The notes: generated by a model from the letters alone, not told the origin. 64,000 nucleotides of DNA from Hymenobacter armeniacus (GCF_014699055.1 NZ_JACXAC010000007.1:62001-126000); one strand, 5' to 3'; shown: positions 35,909 to 45,318, counted from the stretch's first letter. Numbers and translations are program-made.

Positions 35909-35916
35909 TAATATTT
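35909..35916 (+). promoter_or_regulatory. -7-like element TAATATTT of the PL1 lyase gene
   Basis: It starts after a 48-nt gap from operator A. The same element occurs after 49 nt at sites B and E and after 59 nt at site C. Confidence 0.45.
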
Positions 35917-35997
35917 AGAGGGGAATTGCCGGTTTTTCGGGTCGCGCTGCTGCGATGCCGGGCCGGCATTCTCCTGCCTGACTCCCAACTTTTCGCC

Positions 35998-37767
35998 ATG
36001 ATTCTTTTCTCCTCCCCACTTTTCTCTTCGCTCTTTCGGTCCCGCCTCGGGCTGGGTTTGCTGGCCGCCGCGGGCGGGCTGGCGAGCACCGCCGCGCAGG
36101 CGCAGCAGCTGGCCTTTCCGGGCGCGGAGGGTGCCGGCCGCTTCGTGACCGGCGGCCGCGGCAAGTCTTCGGTGCCCACCACGGTGTACGAAGTGACCAG
36201 CTTGGCCGACACCAACACGCCCGGCACCTTGCGCTACGCCTGCAGCCAGTCGGCCGCGATGGCGCCCTACCGCACCATCGTGTTTCGGGTGTGCGGCACC
36301 ATTCGCCTTACCAACCGGCTCAGCATTCCGGCCAACACCACGCTGGCCGGCCAAACCGCGCCCGGCGACGGCATCTGCCTGGCCGACCGCCAGGTGCAGG
36401 TGAACGGCAACAACGTGATTATTCGCTTCATGCGCTTCCGCACCGGCGATGCCTACCCGCAGCAGACCAACATTGGCATGGTGAACGGCAACGGCGACGA
36501 GGACGCGCTGAGCGGCACCGAGCGCAAAAACATCCTCATCGACCATTGCACCATGAGCTGGAGCATGGACGAGGCCTTCACGTTCTACGGCGCCACCACC
36601 GACTCCATGACCTTGCAGTGGAACATCATTTCGGAGCCGCTGAACTACTCCTACCACTTCGAGACGGGCGACACCGACTACGAGCGCCACGGCTACGGCG
36701 GCATTTGGGGCGGTCGGCGGGCCTCGTTCCACCACAACCTGTTTGCGCACTGCGTGAGCCGCACGCCGCGCTGGAACGGCACCCGCTACGGGGCCGCCAT
36801 CGGCTCCGAAAACTGCGATTTCCGCAACAACGTCATCTACAACTGGGGCACCGGTGCCAATGCGTACGGCGGCGAAGGCGGGAACTACAACATGGTGAAC
36901 AACTACTACAAGTACGGCCCCAACTCCGGCACCAGCACCACCAACCGCTCACGGGTGTTTCAGGCCTACAAGCAAACCTCGGCCCCGGTGTTGCCTTATC
37001 CGCAGCTCTACATTGCTGGCAACTACGTGGATAGCAACCCCACCGTGACCGCCGCCAACTGGAAGGGGGTGTCCATGAACGGCGGTACCGCCGCCGATAC
37101 CGCGCTGTCGAAAGTGGCAACGCCCTTCAACATTGCCCCGCTCAATACCCAGACGGCCACCGATGCCTACGCCTCGGTGCTGCAGGGCGCGGGCTGCATC
37201 TTGCCGGTGCGCGACCCGCTGGACCAGCGCATTGTGCAAGACGTGCAAAACCGCACCGGCGCCATCATCGACGTGCAGGGCGGCTTTCCGGCCAAAACGC
37301 CCATCAGCACCTCGATAGTGGCCTGGCCCGTGCTGAGCTGCGGGGCCGCGCCCGTCGACTCCGACCACGACGGCATGCCCGACGTGTACGAGCTCAACAA
37401 CGGCCTTGCGCCCCTGAACCCGGCCGACCGCCAGTTCATTGCCGCCAACGGCTACACCAACCTCGAAAACTACCTCAACGGCCTCGCGACCGTGGTTTCG
37501 GGCACCAAAGCCAGCGGCGCGGTATCGCAGCCTTTGCAGCTGTTTCCCAACCCCGCCGCCGAGCAGCTGACCGTGGAGCACCCCCGCGCCAGCGCCGACG
37601 CCAGCCTCGCGGTCTACAACTTCGTGGGCCAGCGCGTGGCCTCGTTCAAGCCCGCCGCCGGTGGCGTGGCCACGCCGGTGAACCTGGGCTCGTTGGCCAA
37701 AGGCAACTACCTGGTGGTGTACACCGATGCCAACGTGAGCCTGACGGCGAAGTGCACACACGAGTAG
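35998..37767 (+). CDS. T9SS-exported pectate lyase, PL1 family
   Basis: This 589-residue protein starts at ATG 35998 with a signal peptide ending ASTAAQAQ. The parallel beta-helix lyase domain spans about residues 37-440: FPGAEGAGRFVTGGRG, VTSLADTNTPGTLRYA, NILIDHCTMSWSMDEAF and HHNLFAHCVSRTPRWNG, as in PL1 (Pel/Amb_all) enzymes that cleave polygalacturonate by beta-elimination. A calcium-binding segment DSDHDGMPDVYELNNGL follows. A C-terminal sorting domain of about 80 residues begins LQLFPNPAAEQLTVEHP, marking export through the type IX system to the cell surface or medium. Operator A lies upstream. Confidence 0.92.
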   Translation: MILFSSPLFSSLFRSRLGLGLLAAAGGLASTAAQAQQLAFPGAEGAGRFVTGGRGKSSVPTTVYEVTSLADTNTPGTLRYACSQSAAMAPYRTIVFRVCGTIRLTNRLSIPANTTLAGQTAPGDGICLADRQVQVNGNNVIIRFMRFRTGDAYPQQTNIGMVNGNGDEDALSGTERKNILIDHCTMSWSMDEAFTFYGATTDSMTLQWNIISEPLNYSYHFETGDTDYERHGYGGIWGGRRASFHHNLFAHCVSRTPRWNGTRYGAAIGSENCDFRNNVIYNWGTGANAYGGEGGNYNMVNNYYKYGPNSGTSTTNRSRVFQAYKQTSAPVLPYPQLYIAGNYVDSNPTVTAANWKGVSMNGGTAADTALSKVATPFNIAPLNTQTATDAYASVLQGAGCILPVRDPLDQRIVQDVQNRTGAIIDVQGGFPAKTPISTSIVAWPVLSCGAAPVDSDHDGMPDVYELNNGLAPLNPADRQFIAANGYTNLENYLNGLATVVSGTKASGAVSQPLQLFPNPAAEQLTVEHPRASADASLAVYNFVGQRVASFKPAAGGVATPVNLGSLAKGNYLVVYTDANVSLTAKCTHE

Positions 37768-37774
37768 CATTGCT

Positions 37775-37859
37775 GAGTTAAAAAGGAAGAGTTAAAAAGG
37801 AAAAGCCCGCCTGAATCGTCAGGCGGGCTTTTCCTTTTTTAACTCTTCCTTTTTAACTC
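37775..37859. terminator. 40-bp palindromic bidirectional terminator
   Basis: Arms 37775-37814 (40 nt) and 37819-37859 (41 nt) pair with a single bulged T and loop atcg. A core cgcctga hairpin is flanked by two direct copies of gagttaaaaaggaa and their complements. It separates the convergent PL1 and lacI-family genes. Confidence 0.85.
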
Positions 37860-37861
37860 GA

Positions 37862-38893
37862 CTAACTCACCAGCTTGGGCTGAGGCGCCGACGATTCGCG
37901 CACCACCAGCGTTGTCGGCAGCTTCATGGTGCTGGGGCCGGTGCTTTTGTGCTTGCGCTCAATGAGCTCGATGAGGCGTTCGGCGGCAAGCTGGCCAATT
38001 TCCTGGGCCGGCTGGGTCACGGTGCTCAGGGGCGGGTTGAGCAGGTGAGCCGACTGCGAATTGGTGAAGCTGAGCAGCGCTACCTGGCCGGGCACGTCGA
38101 TGCCGCGCTGGCGCAGAGCGCCCAGGCAGCCCAGCGCCAGCCGGTCGCTGGCCGTGAAAAACGCGTCCGGGGGCGGGGAGAGGGCCAGCAACTCGTCCAC
38201 GAGGGGCCCGGCCTCGTCGGGGCCAAAAGTGCCGTAGCGCACCAGGTTTTCATCGAACGGCACGCCATATTGCTCCAAGGCGGCGCGGTAGCCCGCCAGG
38301 CGCTCCTGCGTGATGCTGAGGTAGGGCGGAATGGTGAGGTGGGCAATGCGCCGCCGGCCGGTTTGGAGCAGGTGCGAAGTGGCGGCGTAGGCCCCGCCAA
38401 AATTGTCGGCCACCACCTGGGTCACGTCGAGCTCGCCCGCCACGCGGTCGAACAGCACCAACGGCATGCCCTGGTCGATGAGGGCCTTGAGGTGCTTCAC
38501 GTCCGAGGTTTCGCTGCTGAGCGAGAGCAGCAGGCCGTCGACGCGGCGCGACACGGCCTGCTGCACGTTGGCCACCTCGCGCTCGTAGCTCTCGTGCGTC
38601 TGGAAAATGATGACGTGGTAGCCGCGGTTGTAGGCAATGGCCTCGATGCCGTTGATGGCCTGCGAAAAGAAGTTGTTCGCAATTTGGGGCACGATGACGG
38701 CCAGGGCCTTGCTGCTGCTGCCCTTCAGGCTGAGGGCAATGGGGTTGGGGCGGTAGTTGATGCGCTCGGCGTACTCCATCACCAGCCGCTTGGTTTCGGG
38801 GCTGATTTCGTAGCTGTCGCGCAGCGCCCGCGACACCGTCGAGGTCGACAGGTTGAGGGCGTGCGCTATGTCCTTGATGGTGACCGGGTCCAA
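37862..38893 (-). CDS. LacI-family transcriptional regulator of the pectin locus
   Basis: The N-terminal helix-turn-helix (VTIKDIAHALNLSTSTVSRAL) and hinge helix (NPIALSLKGSSSKALAVIV) are followed by a periplasmic-binding-protein-like sensor domain (VDGLLLSLSSET, VLFDRVAG, VVADNFGGAYAAT, AFFTASDRLALG). No ATG lies before the HTH. TTG at 38893 gives (M)DPVTIKDIA, the usual distance; TTG at 38950 or GTG at 38938 would add an atypical extension. With the TTG it is 343 residues. It lies inside the pectin cluster and is the obvious candidate to bind the palindromes found here (inference). The inducer is probably a pectin-derived sugar acid. Confidence 0.88.
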   Translation of the reverse strand: MDPVTIKDIAHALNLSTSTVSRALRDSYEISPETKRLVMEYAERINYRPNPIALSLKGSSSKALAVIVPQIANNFFSQAINGIEAIAYNRGYHVIIFQTHESYEREVANVQQAVSRRVDGLLLSLSSETSDVKHLKALIDQGMPLVLFDRVAGELDVTQVVADNFGGAYAATSHLLQTGRRRIAHLTIPPYLSITQERLAGYRAALEQYGVPFDENLVRYGTFGPDEAGPLVDELLALSPPPDAFFTASDRLALGCLGALRQRGIDVPGQVALLSFTNSQSAHLLNPPLSTVTQPAQEIGQLAAERLIELIERKHKSTGPSTMKLPTTLVVRESSAPQPKLVS

Positions 38894-39271
38894 ACGCTTC
38901 GGGGTTGGTAGTGAAAGTAACGGTGACGGGCGATGCACCCGCCGGCCCAAGTAACGGACCGGATGAGCGTCCCGAAAGGTTCCGGCCAGCGCAGTCCCCG
39001 TTAGCCGGCCGCTTCGCGGTGCTACACAAGTCGGGCTACTGGCCTTGCGGTTTGTCCTTGGGGGAAGCCTTCACCGACCCAAATCTATTACAAGAGTAGC
39101 GAAAATCTGCCTAAAAACGGCCACTTTCCCTCCTGGAGGGTGCAGCGGCACCAGAAAGACGCGCTGCGCCCCGGCCCGAATGACGCCCTGCTTCACGGCG
39201 TCGCCATCTTTGTGTTGTAATCTCGCGGTGGGCCCATTGGCGGAGCCGCTTCTTCACGACAGCAAGCAACC
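38894..39271. other. Divergent spacer between the regulator and the plug-domain gene
   Basis: About 380 bp with no credible gene. A minus-strand -7 box is at 39080-39087 and a weaker plus-strand CATCTTTG at 39205-39212. No copy of the pectin operator is present, so autoregulation is not suggested. Confidence 0.5.
39080..39087 (-). promoter_or_regulatory. -7 box TAGATTTG of the LacI-family gene
   Basis: It is an exact TAnnTTTG match on the minus strand; the -33 element is not recognisable. It implies a leader of 120-180 nt, depending on the start chosen. Confidence 0.35.
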
Positions 39272-41788
39272 ATGAAAAAAATGCGCGTGCCCAAAGCCGT
39301 TCTGGCCGCCGGGGTAGCCACCGGCGTGGCCCTGATGGCTTTTCGGCCCCGGCCCACCGACGAAACTCCGCTGCAGCGCATCGCCCGGCAGGTGAGCGAC
39401 TACTACGCCGCCGCCCGCGGCGAGAAAGCCTACCTGCACCTCGACCGGCCCGTGTACGCCACCGGCGAAACCATTTGGTTCAGCGCCTATGTGGTGGATG
39501 CCTCGCAGCATCGGCTCGACTCGCTCAGCCAAGTGCTGCACGTCGATTTGGTGTCGGCCCAGCACCAGGTGGTGGCCCGCCGCACGCTGCAGCTACGCGG
39601 CGGCCGCGCCTACGGCGACCTCGACATTGCCGACTCGCTGGCCGCCGGCACCTACGTGCTGCGCGCCTACACCAACTGGATGCGCAACGCCGGCGACCAG
39701 TTCGTGTACAGCCGCCGCCTCAACGTGTGGCCCGCCTCGCCCCTGAGCCCGCCCGACGTGCCCCAGGCAGCCGCCGCCACCGGCAGCAAGGGCAAGGCCG
39801 CCGCCGCCAGCGCCAACCGGCCCGACGTGCAGTTTTTCCCCGAAGGCGGCTACCTCGTGGAAGGCCTGCCGGCCGTGGTGGCCTGCAAGGCCACCGACGC
39901 CACCGGCCGCGGCCTCGACGTGCGCGGGCAAATCCTCGACGCCCAGAACAAGGTGGTGCTGGCGGCCTTCAGCAGCCGACACGGGGGCATGGGGCGGTTC
40001 GCGTTTGTGCCGGGCACCGGGCAGCGCTACCACGCCCGCGTCACGCTGCCCGATGGCAGCACCGCCGACTACCCCTTGCCCGCCGTGCAGCCCAGCGGCT
40101 ACACCCTGCACGTGGTGGAGAATGCCACCGAGTTTTTGGTGGAAGCGCGCTACCGCGGGGCCGCCGGCGCCCCGGCGCCGGGCCCCATTCAGCTCATGAC
40201 CCAGGTGCGCGGCGTGGTGGCCTACCCGGGCCCGCGGCCTGTGTCGCCCGAAGCTCCCGCCACCTGGCGCATGCCCAAGAAGAACTATCCCACGGGCATT
40301 GTGCACTTCACGCTGTTTGACGCGCAGGGCGCGCCGCAGTGCGAGCGGCTGGCGTTTGTGCAAAACGGTGCGCCGGGGCTGAAAATCACCCTCACGCCCG
40401 ACCAGCCCAGCTACGGCCCGCACGCCCCCGTGCAGCTCAACGTGCGCGTGACCGATGCCGCCGGGCAGCCCGTGGCCACCAACTTCTCGGTGGCCGTGAG
40501 CGACGCCGCCCTCAGCGCCCTCGACCCCAACGCCGAAACCATTGCCTCGAACCTGCTGCTCACGTCGGACCTGACGGGCTACGTGGAAAACCCGGGCTAT
40601 TATTTCCGCAACCAGTCGGCCGCCACCGCGCAGGCCCTCGACGACCTGCTGCTGACCCAAGGCTGGCGGCGGTTTGTCTGGAAAGAAGTGCTGGCGGGCC
40701 AAAAGCCGCCCCTCACGTTCTCGCCCGAAACGGCCCTCTCGCTCACGGGCCAGGTGGTGAGCCAGAACGGCAACCGCCCCATTCCCAACAGCCAGCTGAC
40801 CTTCCTGCAAACGCGTCCCGAGCGCAACATTATCACGGCCACTACCGACGCGCAAGGGCGATTCAGCTTCATTGGCATTCCGGTGCGCGACACGGCCGTC
40901 ATCACCCTGCAGGCCCGCCGGGCCCAGGGCGGCACCAACGTGCTCATCAAGCCCGACACGGGCCCGCCCACCGGCAACCAGCCGCTGCCCCAGCTGCCGC
41001 AGCTTTCGGCGGCGCCGGCCGCGGTGGCCACCTTTGTGCGCCGCAGCCGGCAGGCCCAGGCCGCCGAGCTGGACCTGCACCCCGAAAAGGCCATTCGCAA
41101 CATCAACCTGGGCAACGTGTCGGTGACGGCCAAGCGCGCCGCCGTGCCCCGCGACGACCCCCGCCGCATGTACGGCGCCACCGGCGGCACCGTCATCGAC
41201 TTCGCCAACGACCCCACCGCCAATTCCAGCCTCAACATTCTGCAGTTTTTGCAGGGCCGGGTGGCCGGCCTCACCATCAGCGGCAGCCCGCCGAATATGT
41301 CGGCCCAGATTCGGGGCGGGGGCACGCCGTTGTTCATCCTCGACGGCATTAAGGTCGACATCGACGCCATCACCAACCTCAACACCTCCGACGTGGAGGC
41401 GGTGGAAGTGTTCAAGGGCGCGGAGGCGGCCATTTTCGGGAGCAGCGGCGGTGCCATTGCCGTGTATACCAAGCGCGCCAACCCCAATTACAAAGGCCCC
41501 GACAATAACCCCGCGCCCGGCATTGCCACCGTGAAGCTGCCCGGCTTCTACGCGGCCCGCGAGTTCTACCAGCCGCGCTACAACGCCCTGCTCACCAACC
41601 CGCCCGCCGACCCGCGCACCAGCACCCTCTACTGGAACCCCACGGTGCGCACCAACGCCAACGGCCAGGCCGAGCTGCACTTCTTCACCGCCGACGGGGG
41701 CGGCACTTTCCAGGCCGTGGCCGAAGGCGTGAGCCTGGAAGGCATGCCGGCACTAGGCTCAGGCACCATGGTGGTGCGCGGCAAATAA
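39272..41788 (+). CDS. MG2-like and TonB-plug domain protein without barrel
   Basis: This 838-residue exported protein begins MKKMRVPKAVLAAGVATGVAL. An alpha-2-macroglobulin MG2-like domain starts EKAYLHLDRPVYATGETIWF (about residue 50). Further beta-sandwich domains follow, then a carboxypeptidase-regulatory-like domain (LTGQVVSQNGNRPIPNSQL, about 490) and a TonB-receptor plug (LQFLQGRVAGLTISGSP, MSAQIRGGGTPLFILDGIK, about 660-740). No outer-membrane barrel follows; the protein ends about 100 residues later. Such barrel-less proteins recur in Bacteroidota, and a role in outer-membrane transport or as a surface adaptor is guessed. Its link to pectin rests on position alone. Confidence 0.8.
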   Translation: MKKMRVPKAVLAAGVATGVALMAFRPRPTDETPLQRIARQVSDYYAAARGEKAYLHLDRPVYATGETIWFSAYVVDASQHRLDSLSQVLHVDLVSAQHQVVARRTLQLRGGRAYGDLDIADSLAAGTYVLRAYTNWMRNAGDQFVYSRRLNVWPASPLSPPDVPQAAAATGSKGKAAAASANRPDVQFFPEGGYLVEGLPAVVACKATDATGRGLDVRGQILDAQNKVVLAAFSSRHGGMGRFAFVPGTGQRYHARVTLPDGSTADYPLPAVQPSGYTLHVVENATEFLVEARYRGAAGAPAPGPIQLMTQVRGVVAYPGPRPVSPEAPATWRMPKKNYPTGIVHFTLFDAQGAPQCERLAFVQNGAPGLKITLTPDQPSYGPHAPVQLNVRVTDAAGQPVATNFSVAVSDAALSALDPNAETIASNLLLTSDLTGYVENPGYYFRNQSAATAQALDDLLLTQGWRRFVWKEVLAGQKPPLTFSPETALSLTGQVVSQNGNRPIPNSQLTFLQTRPERNIITATTDAQGRFSFIGIPVRDTAVITLQARRAQGGTNVLIKPDTGPPTGNQPLPQLPQLSAAPAAVATFVRRSRQAQAAELDLHPEKAIRNINLGNVSVTAKRAAVPRDDPRRMYGATGGTVIDFANDPTANSSLNILQFLQGRVAGLTISGSPPNMSAQIRGGGTPLFILDGIKVDIDAITNLNTSDVEAVEVFKGAEAAIFGSSGGAIAVYTKRANPNYKGPDNNPAPGIATVKLPGFYAAREFYQPRYNALLTNPPADPRTSTLYWNPTVRTNANGQAELHFFTADGGGTFQAVAEGVSLEGMPALGSGTMVVRGK

Positions 41789-41833
41789 TTCATTAGCAAT
41801 TGATAACAGGCTGCGAATCAGATTCAGCCCCAA

Positions 41834-41872
41834 ACAAAAAAGCTCCGGCCAGTGTGGCCGGAGCTTTTTTGT
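41834..41872. terminator. Bidirectional 18-bp terminator
   Basis: Perfect arms acaaaaaagctccggcca and its complement (41834-41851 and 41855-41872, loop gtg) lie between the convergent plug-domain and pectin methylesterase genes, with A and T tracts on either side. Confidence 0.9.
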
Positions 41873-41889
41873 TGAGCGTGACGGATGAA

Positions 41890-44800
41890 TTACTCCACCA
41901 CCACTTTGCGCGTCACGGGCGTACCACCCACATTCAGGCGCAGGGTGTAGACGCCGGCGGCCAGGCCGCGCACGTCAACCTCTGCTTCGATGGGCTGGCC
42001 GGCTGCAGTTTTCAATTGCTGGGTCCGCACGGTCTGGCCGAGGGTGTTGATGAGGGCCGCCGATACAGCTGCTTTGCTGCTGAGGGCCGGCAACTGCACC
42101 CAGAACGAGCTTGAAGCCGGGTTCGGGAACAGCTGAAGCTGGGCGCTCAGCACCTGGGCCGGCGTGGTGGCCGTCACGACCCCGGCCGTGCCCTTGAAAC
42201 GCACGTTTTTGAGCAGGGCATAGCGCGGAACACCGGTGCTGCCGCAGGCGTAGTACAGGCGCACCGTCAGGGTCTGGCCGCCCACCAGGCTCACGCCGCC
42301 GTTGCGCAGCACCACGCGGTAGAGGTTGGTGTTGCCGGAGGTCTGGTTCAGCAGCGGAATTGAGTTGGTGAAGTTGCCGCTGGCGCTGAGCGTTTGGAGA
42401 CCGCCGGGACCATAAGCGGCCACAATCTCCGTGGAATCGGCCGGCGAGCCAAAGCCATTGAGCGAGTACACCACCGCCATTTTGGTGTTGGAGCTGGTGT
42501 TATAAAAGGCCGAGTTGAACAACAAGGTATCAACGCGTACCGCCGAGCCCGGGGCCACGGCCAGGGTGAACTGCTCGTAGTAGAGGCGGCTGAGGGTGCC
42601 GCCGGGTCCGCCGGCGGCGGTGCTCCACTGCCCGTCGCCGGCCGCGCTGGCGCCGAAGGCCTGGCCGAACTGGTTCGAATAGGCCGGGATGGTGGCCAGC
42701 GTCGTGCCGTTCGACAGGTACAGGCGGCGCAACGTGGGCGTGGTGGGCAAAATGCGGCTGCTGCGCACCTGGGCGCTGTCGGTGTTGTTCACGCGCAGGG
42801 GCCATTGCTCCAGTACCGTCACCGGCAGCGGGGCCACATCGCCTTTGAAACGCAGGTTTTTGAGCAGGGCGTAGCGCGGGACGCCGGTGCTGCCGCAGGC
42901 GTAGTACAGGCGTACGGTCAAGGTTTGGCCGGCGGCCACGGTCACGCCGCCGCTGGGGTTGGCCGTGCTGGGGCCTTTGAGGGCCACGCGGTAGAGGTTG
43001 GTGTTGCCGGAAGTCTGATTCAGCAGCGAAAACGAGCTATTGAAGCTGCCGCTGGCCGTGAGCGGCTGCGCACCGCCCGGGCCGCTCACTCCCGTAATTT
43101 CCGTGGAGTCGGCCGGGGTGCCGAAACCATTTAGCGAGTACACAATGGCCATTTTGGTGTTGGAGCTGGTGTTATAGAACGCCGAGTTGAACAACACCGA
43201 GTCGATGCGCATGGTGGGGGCGCCCGCGGCTACCGTCACCGTAAACTGCTCGTAGTAGAGGCGGCTGAGGGTGCCGCCGGGTCCGCCGGCGGCGGTGCTC
43301 CACTGCCCGTCGCCGGCCGCGCTGGCGCCGAAGGCCTGGCCGAACTGGTTCGAATAGGCCGGGATGGTGGCCAGCGTCGTGCCGTTCGACAGGTACAGGC
43401 GGCGCAGCGTGGGCGTGGTGGCCGTGAGGCGACTGTTGCGCACCTGCACGCTGTCGGAGTTGTTCACGCGCAACGGCCACCACTGCACCACGTTCGAGGT
43501 GATGGTGGGCGCCACGATGGCGGTGCCGTTCAGGCTCACCACCACGTTGGTGGCGTTGGTGCTGGTCAGGGTCACGGTGCCGGTGTAGGGGCCGGCGGTG
43601 GTAGCATTCAGGCGAATGTACACCGGCGTGCTGGCCAGGGTGCCGGCGGTGGGCGTGAGGGTCACGCTGCTGGCAAACGTGCCGCCCGAAGTGAGCGACA
43701 CCTGGTAGTTGGCCGAGGCCGTCACGGTCACGGCGCTGGTCAAATCGGTGCCCGACACGCCGATGCTCTGGGCCGGCGAGCCCGTGCCCAGCTGCTGGGT
43801 GAAGTTGCCCAGCGCACCCGTCGTCACGATGGTGGGGGCGCTGCTGATGGTCACGGTGTCCGACGAAATCTGGCGCACGGCGTTGCTGCCGCGCACAAAG
43901 TATTTGTAGAGGCTGCCCGAGGCCGGCACGGCATCGGAGTAGGAGTAGTTGAAGGTGGTGTCGTTGGGCTCGGTCTGGGAGTTCACCACGGCGAAGGCGC
44001 CGAGGGGCGTGGGCGGCGTGGCCGTGGCGCGGTACACGCTCAGCACGTCGCCGCTGATGGGCCAGCTGGTGTTCCAGGTGAAGGCCGACGTGGTGGCGCC
44101 CTTCACGCCCCGGAAGTTGTTCACCACCACCGATTTCACAAACGGCGTCACGCAGTCAATCAGCGAGCAGGGGTCCCAGGTGCCCAGGATGTTGGCCTTG
44201 GTGTAGGTGGAGGCCTCAGCGGCCGTGAGCTGCGACGACGGCTGCGCGGGCGTCAGGGCCTGGCCCGACAGCACCCGGCTGCTCACGTTGATGGGCCGGC
44301 CGTTGAAGTGGGTGTTCTGGTACTCCACGAAGTACGAGTCGCGGATGGTGGCCGTGCCGGCCGAACTCGTCGGCGACCAGCCTTCGGCCAGAATGAGCGG
44401 CGTGTTGAGGTTGCAGTTCAAAAAGGCCGCTTTGGGATTGGCCTGCCAGGGGCGGCCCAGGTCGTAGGTGGTGCCGCCGGCCACCGAGTGCCCGGTCACG
44501 TTGCAGTTCTTGAACACCAGCCCGTAGGCCTGGCCGGCCGGCGTGTTGGGCACGGCAATGTAGGAAACGCTGGCCGTGGCCTTGTTCTTCGCGTAGATGT
44601 TGCAGTTCTCAAACAGAGCAATGGCGCTGCCGAAAATGAAGTCTGTGTTGCCCTCAACGTAGCAGTTCAGGAAGTACTGGCGGGGCGTGCCGTTGCCCTT
44701 CAGGTACATGGTGTCTTGGTTGCCTAGGAAGCGGCAGTTGCGGAAAGCCGCCCGGTCGTTGTTTACCAGAATAGCCACGGCCTGCCCGTTGGAGGCCGAC

Positions 44801-45228
44801 TCGCCAAACGAGTTTTCGAACGTCAGGTTCATGGCCGAGAAGTCGGTGGCGTTGATGGTCACCGAGGCCGAGTTCTGGGTGCCCAGTGCCACGCCGCCCA
44901 CAATAGTGCCGGCCGAGTTGTTGTAGGTAATCACGGTGCTGCCCACGCTCTCGCCAATCAGCTGAATAAACGGCTTGTTGGCCGGCACGGTCACCAACTC
45001 CTTATAACGGCCGTTTTTGATGTAGATGGTGAACGGCACGGTGCGGCCCGTGGGTGCCGCGTCGATGGCGGCCTGCACGGTGGTGAAGTTGCCGGTGCCG
45101 TCCTTGGCCACGGTCAGGTCAAACGCAAATGTTTGGCAGCTAAAAGCCAGCAGCAAAAAGCCCAGCAGGGCCCAGAAGCGGGCAGCCGGGCGCGGCCAGG
45201 TAAAGCGAGTTCGGTACAGCTGTAGCAT
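41890..45228 (-). CDS. T9SS-exported pectin methylesterase with two C-terminal modules
   Basis: This 1112-residue protein starts at ATG 45228 with a signal peptide (FWALLGFLLLAFSCQTFA). The CE8 pectin methylesterase beta-helix spans about residues 33-350, with catalytic residues in NQDTMYL, TDFIFGSA and LGRPW; it de-esterifies methylated homogalacturonan. A fibronectin-like and a BACON-like beta domain follow (about 360-575). Then come two tandem copies of an about 225-residue module (about 578-805 and 805-1025) opening QWWPLRVNNSDS and EQWPLRVNNTDS. The end is a sorting domain (LQLFPNPASSSFWVQ to VTRKVVVE) for type IX export. The module also occurs in the next gene. Operator B lies upstream. 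Confidence 0.92.
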   Translation of the reverse strand: MLQLYRTRFTWPRPAARFWALLGFLLLAFSCQTFAFDLTVAKDGTGNFTTVQAAIDAAPTGRTVPFTIYIKNGRYKELVTVPANKPFIQLIGESVGSTVITYNNSAGTIVGGVALGTQNSASVTINATDFSAMNLTFENSFGESASNGQAVAILVNNDRAAFRNCRFLGNQDTMYLKGNGTPRQYFLNCYVEGNTDFIFGSAIALFENCNIYAKNKATASVSYIAVPNTPAGQAYGLVFKNCNVTGHSVAGGTTYDLGRPWQANPKAAFLNCNLNTPLILAEGWSPTSSAGTATIRDSYFVEYQNTHFNGRPINVSSRVLSGQALTPAQPSSQLTAAEASTYTKANILGTWDPCSLIDCVTPFVKSVVVNNFRGVKGATTSAFTWNTSWPISGDVLSVYRATATPPTPLGAFAVVNSQTEPNDTTFNYSYSDAVPASGSLYKYFVRGSNAVRQISSDTVTISSAPTIVTTGALGNFTQQLGTGSPAQSIGVSGTDLTSAVTVTASANYQVSLTSGGTFASSVTLTPTAGTLASTPVYIRLNATTAGPYTGTVTLTSTNATNVVVSLNGTAIVAPTITSNVVQWWPLRVNNSDSVQVRNSRLTATTPTLRRLYLSNGTTLATIPAYSNQFGQAFGASAAGDGQWSTAAGGPGGTLSRLYYEQFTVTVAAGAPTMRIDSVLFNSAFYNTSSNTKMAIVYSLNGFGTPADSTEITGVSGPGGAQPLTASGSFNSSFSLLNQTSGNTNLYRVALKGPSTANPSGGVTVAAGQTLTVRLYYACGSTGVPRYALLKNLRFKGDVAPLPVTVLEQWPLRVNNTDSAQVRSSRILPTTPTLRRLYLSNGTTLATIPAYSNQFGQAFGASAAGDGQWSTAAGGPGGTLSRLYYEQFTLAVAPGSAVRVDTLLFNSAFYNTSSNTKMAVVYSLNGFGSPADSTEIVAAYGPGGLQTLSASGNFTNSIPLLNQTSGNTNLYRVVLRNGGVSLVGGQTLTVRLYYACGSTGVPRYALLKNVRFKGTAGVVTATTPAQVLSAQLQLFPNPASSSFWVQLPALSSKAAVSAALINTLGQTVRTQQLKTAAGQPIEAEVDVRGLAAGVYTLRLNVGGTPVTRKVVVE
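42569..42746. repeat. 178-bp internal direct repeat, copy 1
   Basis: It is identical to 43244-43421 apart from one base (42732 a, 43407 g). It encodes the LSNGTTLATI to YYEQF core of the second module. The spacing is 675 bp, exactly 225 codons. Confidence 0.95.
43244..43421. repeat. 178-bp internal direct repeat, copy 2
   Basis: This is the partner of 42569-42746, in the first of the two modules. Near identity at DNA level, while flanks differ, points to recent duplication or gene conversion. Confidence 0.95.
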
Positions 45229-45261
45229 AGAAAAGGGTCTGGTGTTGAGTGGGTGTTCACT

Positions 45262-45269
45262 CAATATTA
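45262..45269 (-). promoter_or_regulatory. -7-like element TAATATTG of the T9SS methylesterase gene
   Basis: It lies on the minus strand after a 49-nt gap from operator B. The implied start near 45255 gives a leader of about 27 nt before the ATG at 45228. Confidence 0.5.
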
Positions 45270-45318
45270 AGCTCCTAAACCCGCCAAATGCGCCGATTTC
45301 GGCGTTTTTATTTGTGCA

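Noticed and set aside
39593..41680. 695-codon minus-strand frame opposite the plug-domain gene
   Set aside because: Shadow frame: no domain, His/Gly/Val-rich, fully inside a recognised gene.
42569..43421. The 178-bp repeat as a mobile element
   Set aside because: It is in frame, within a protein module, and spaced by an exact number of codons.
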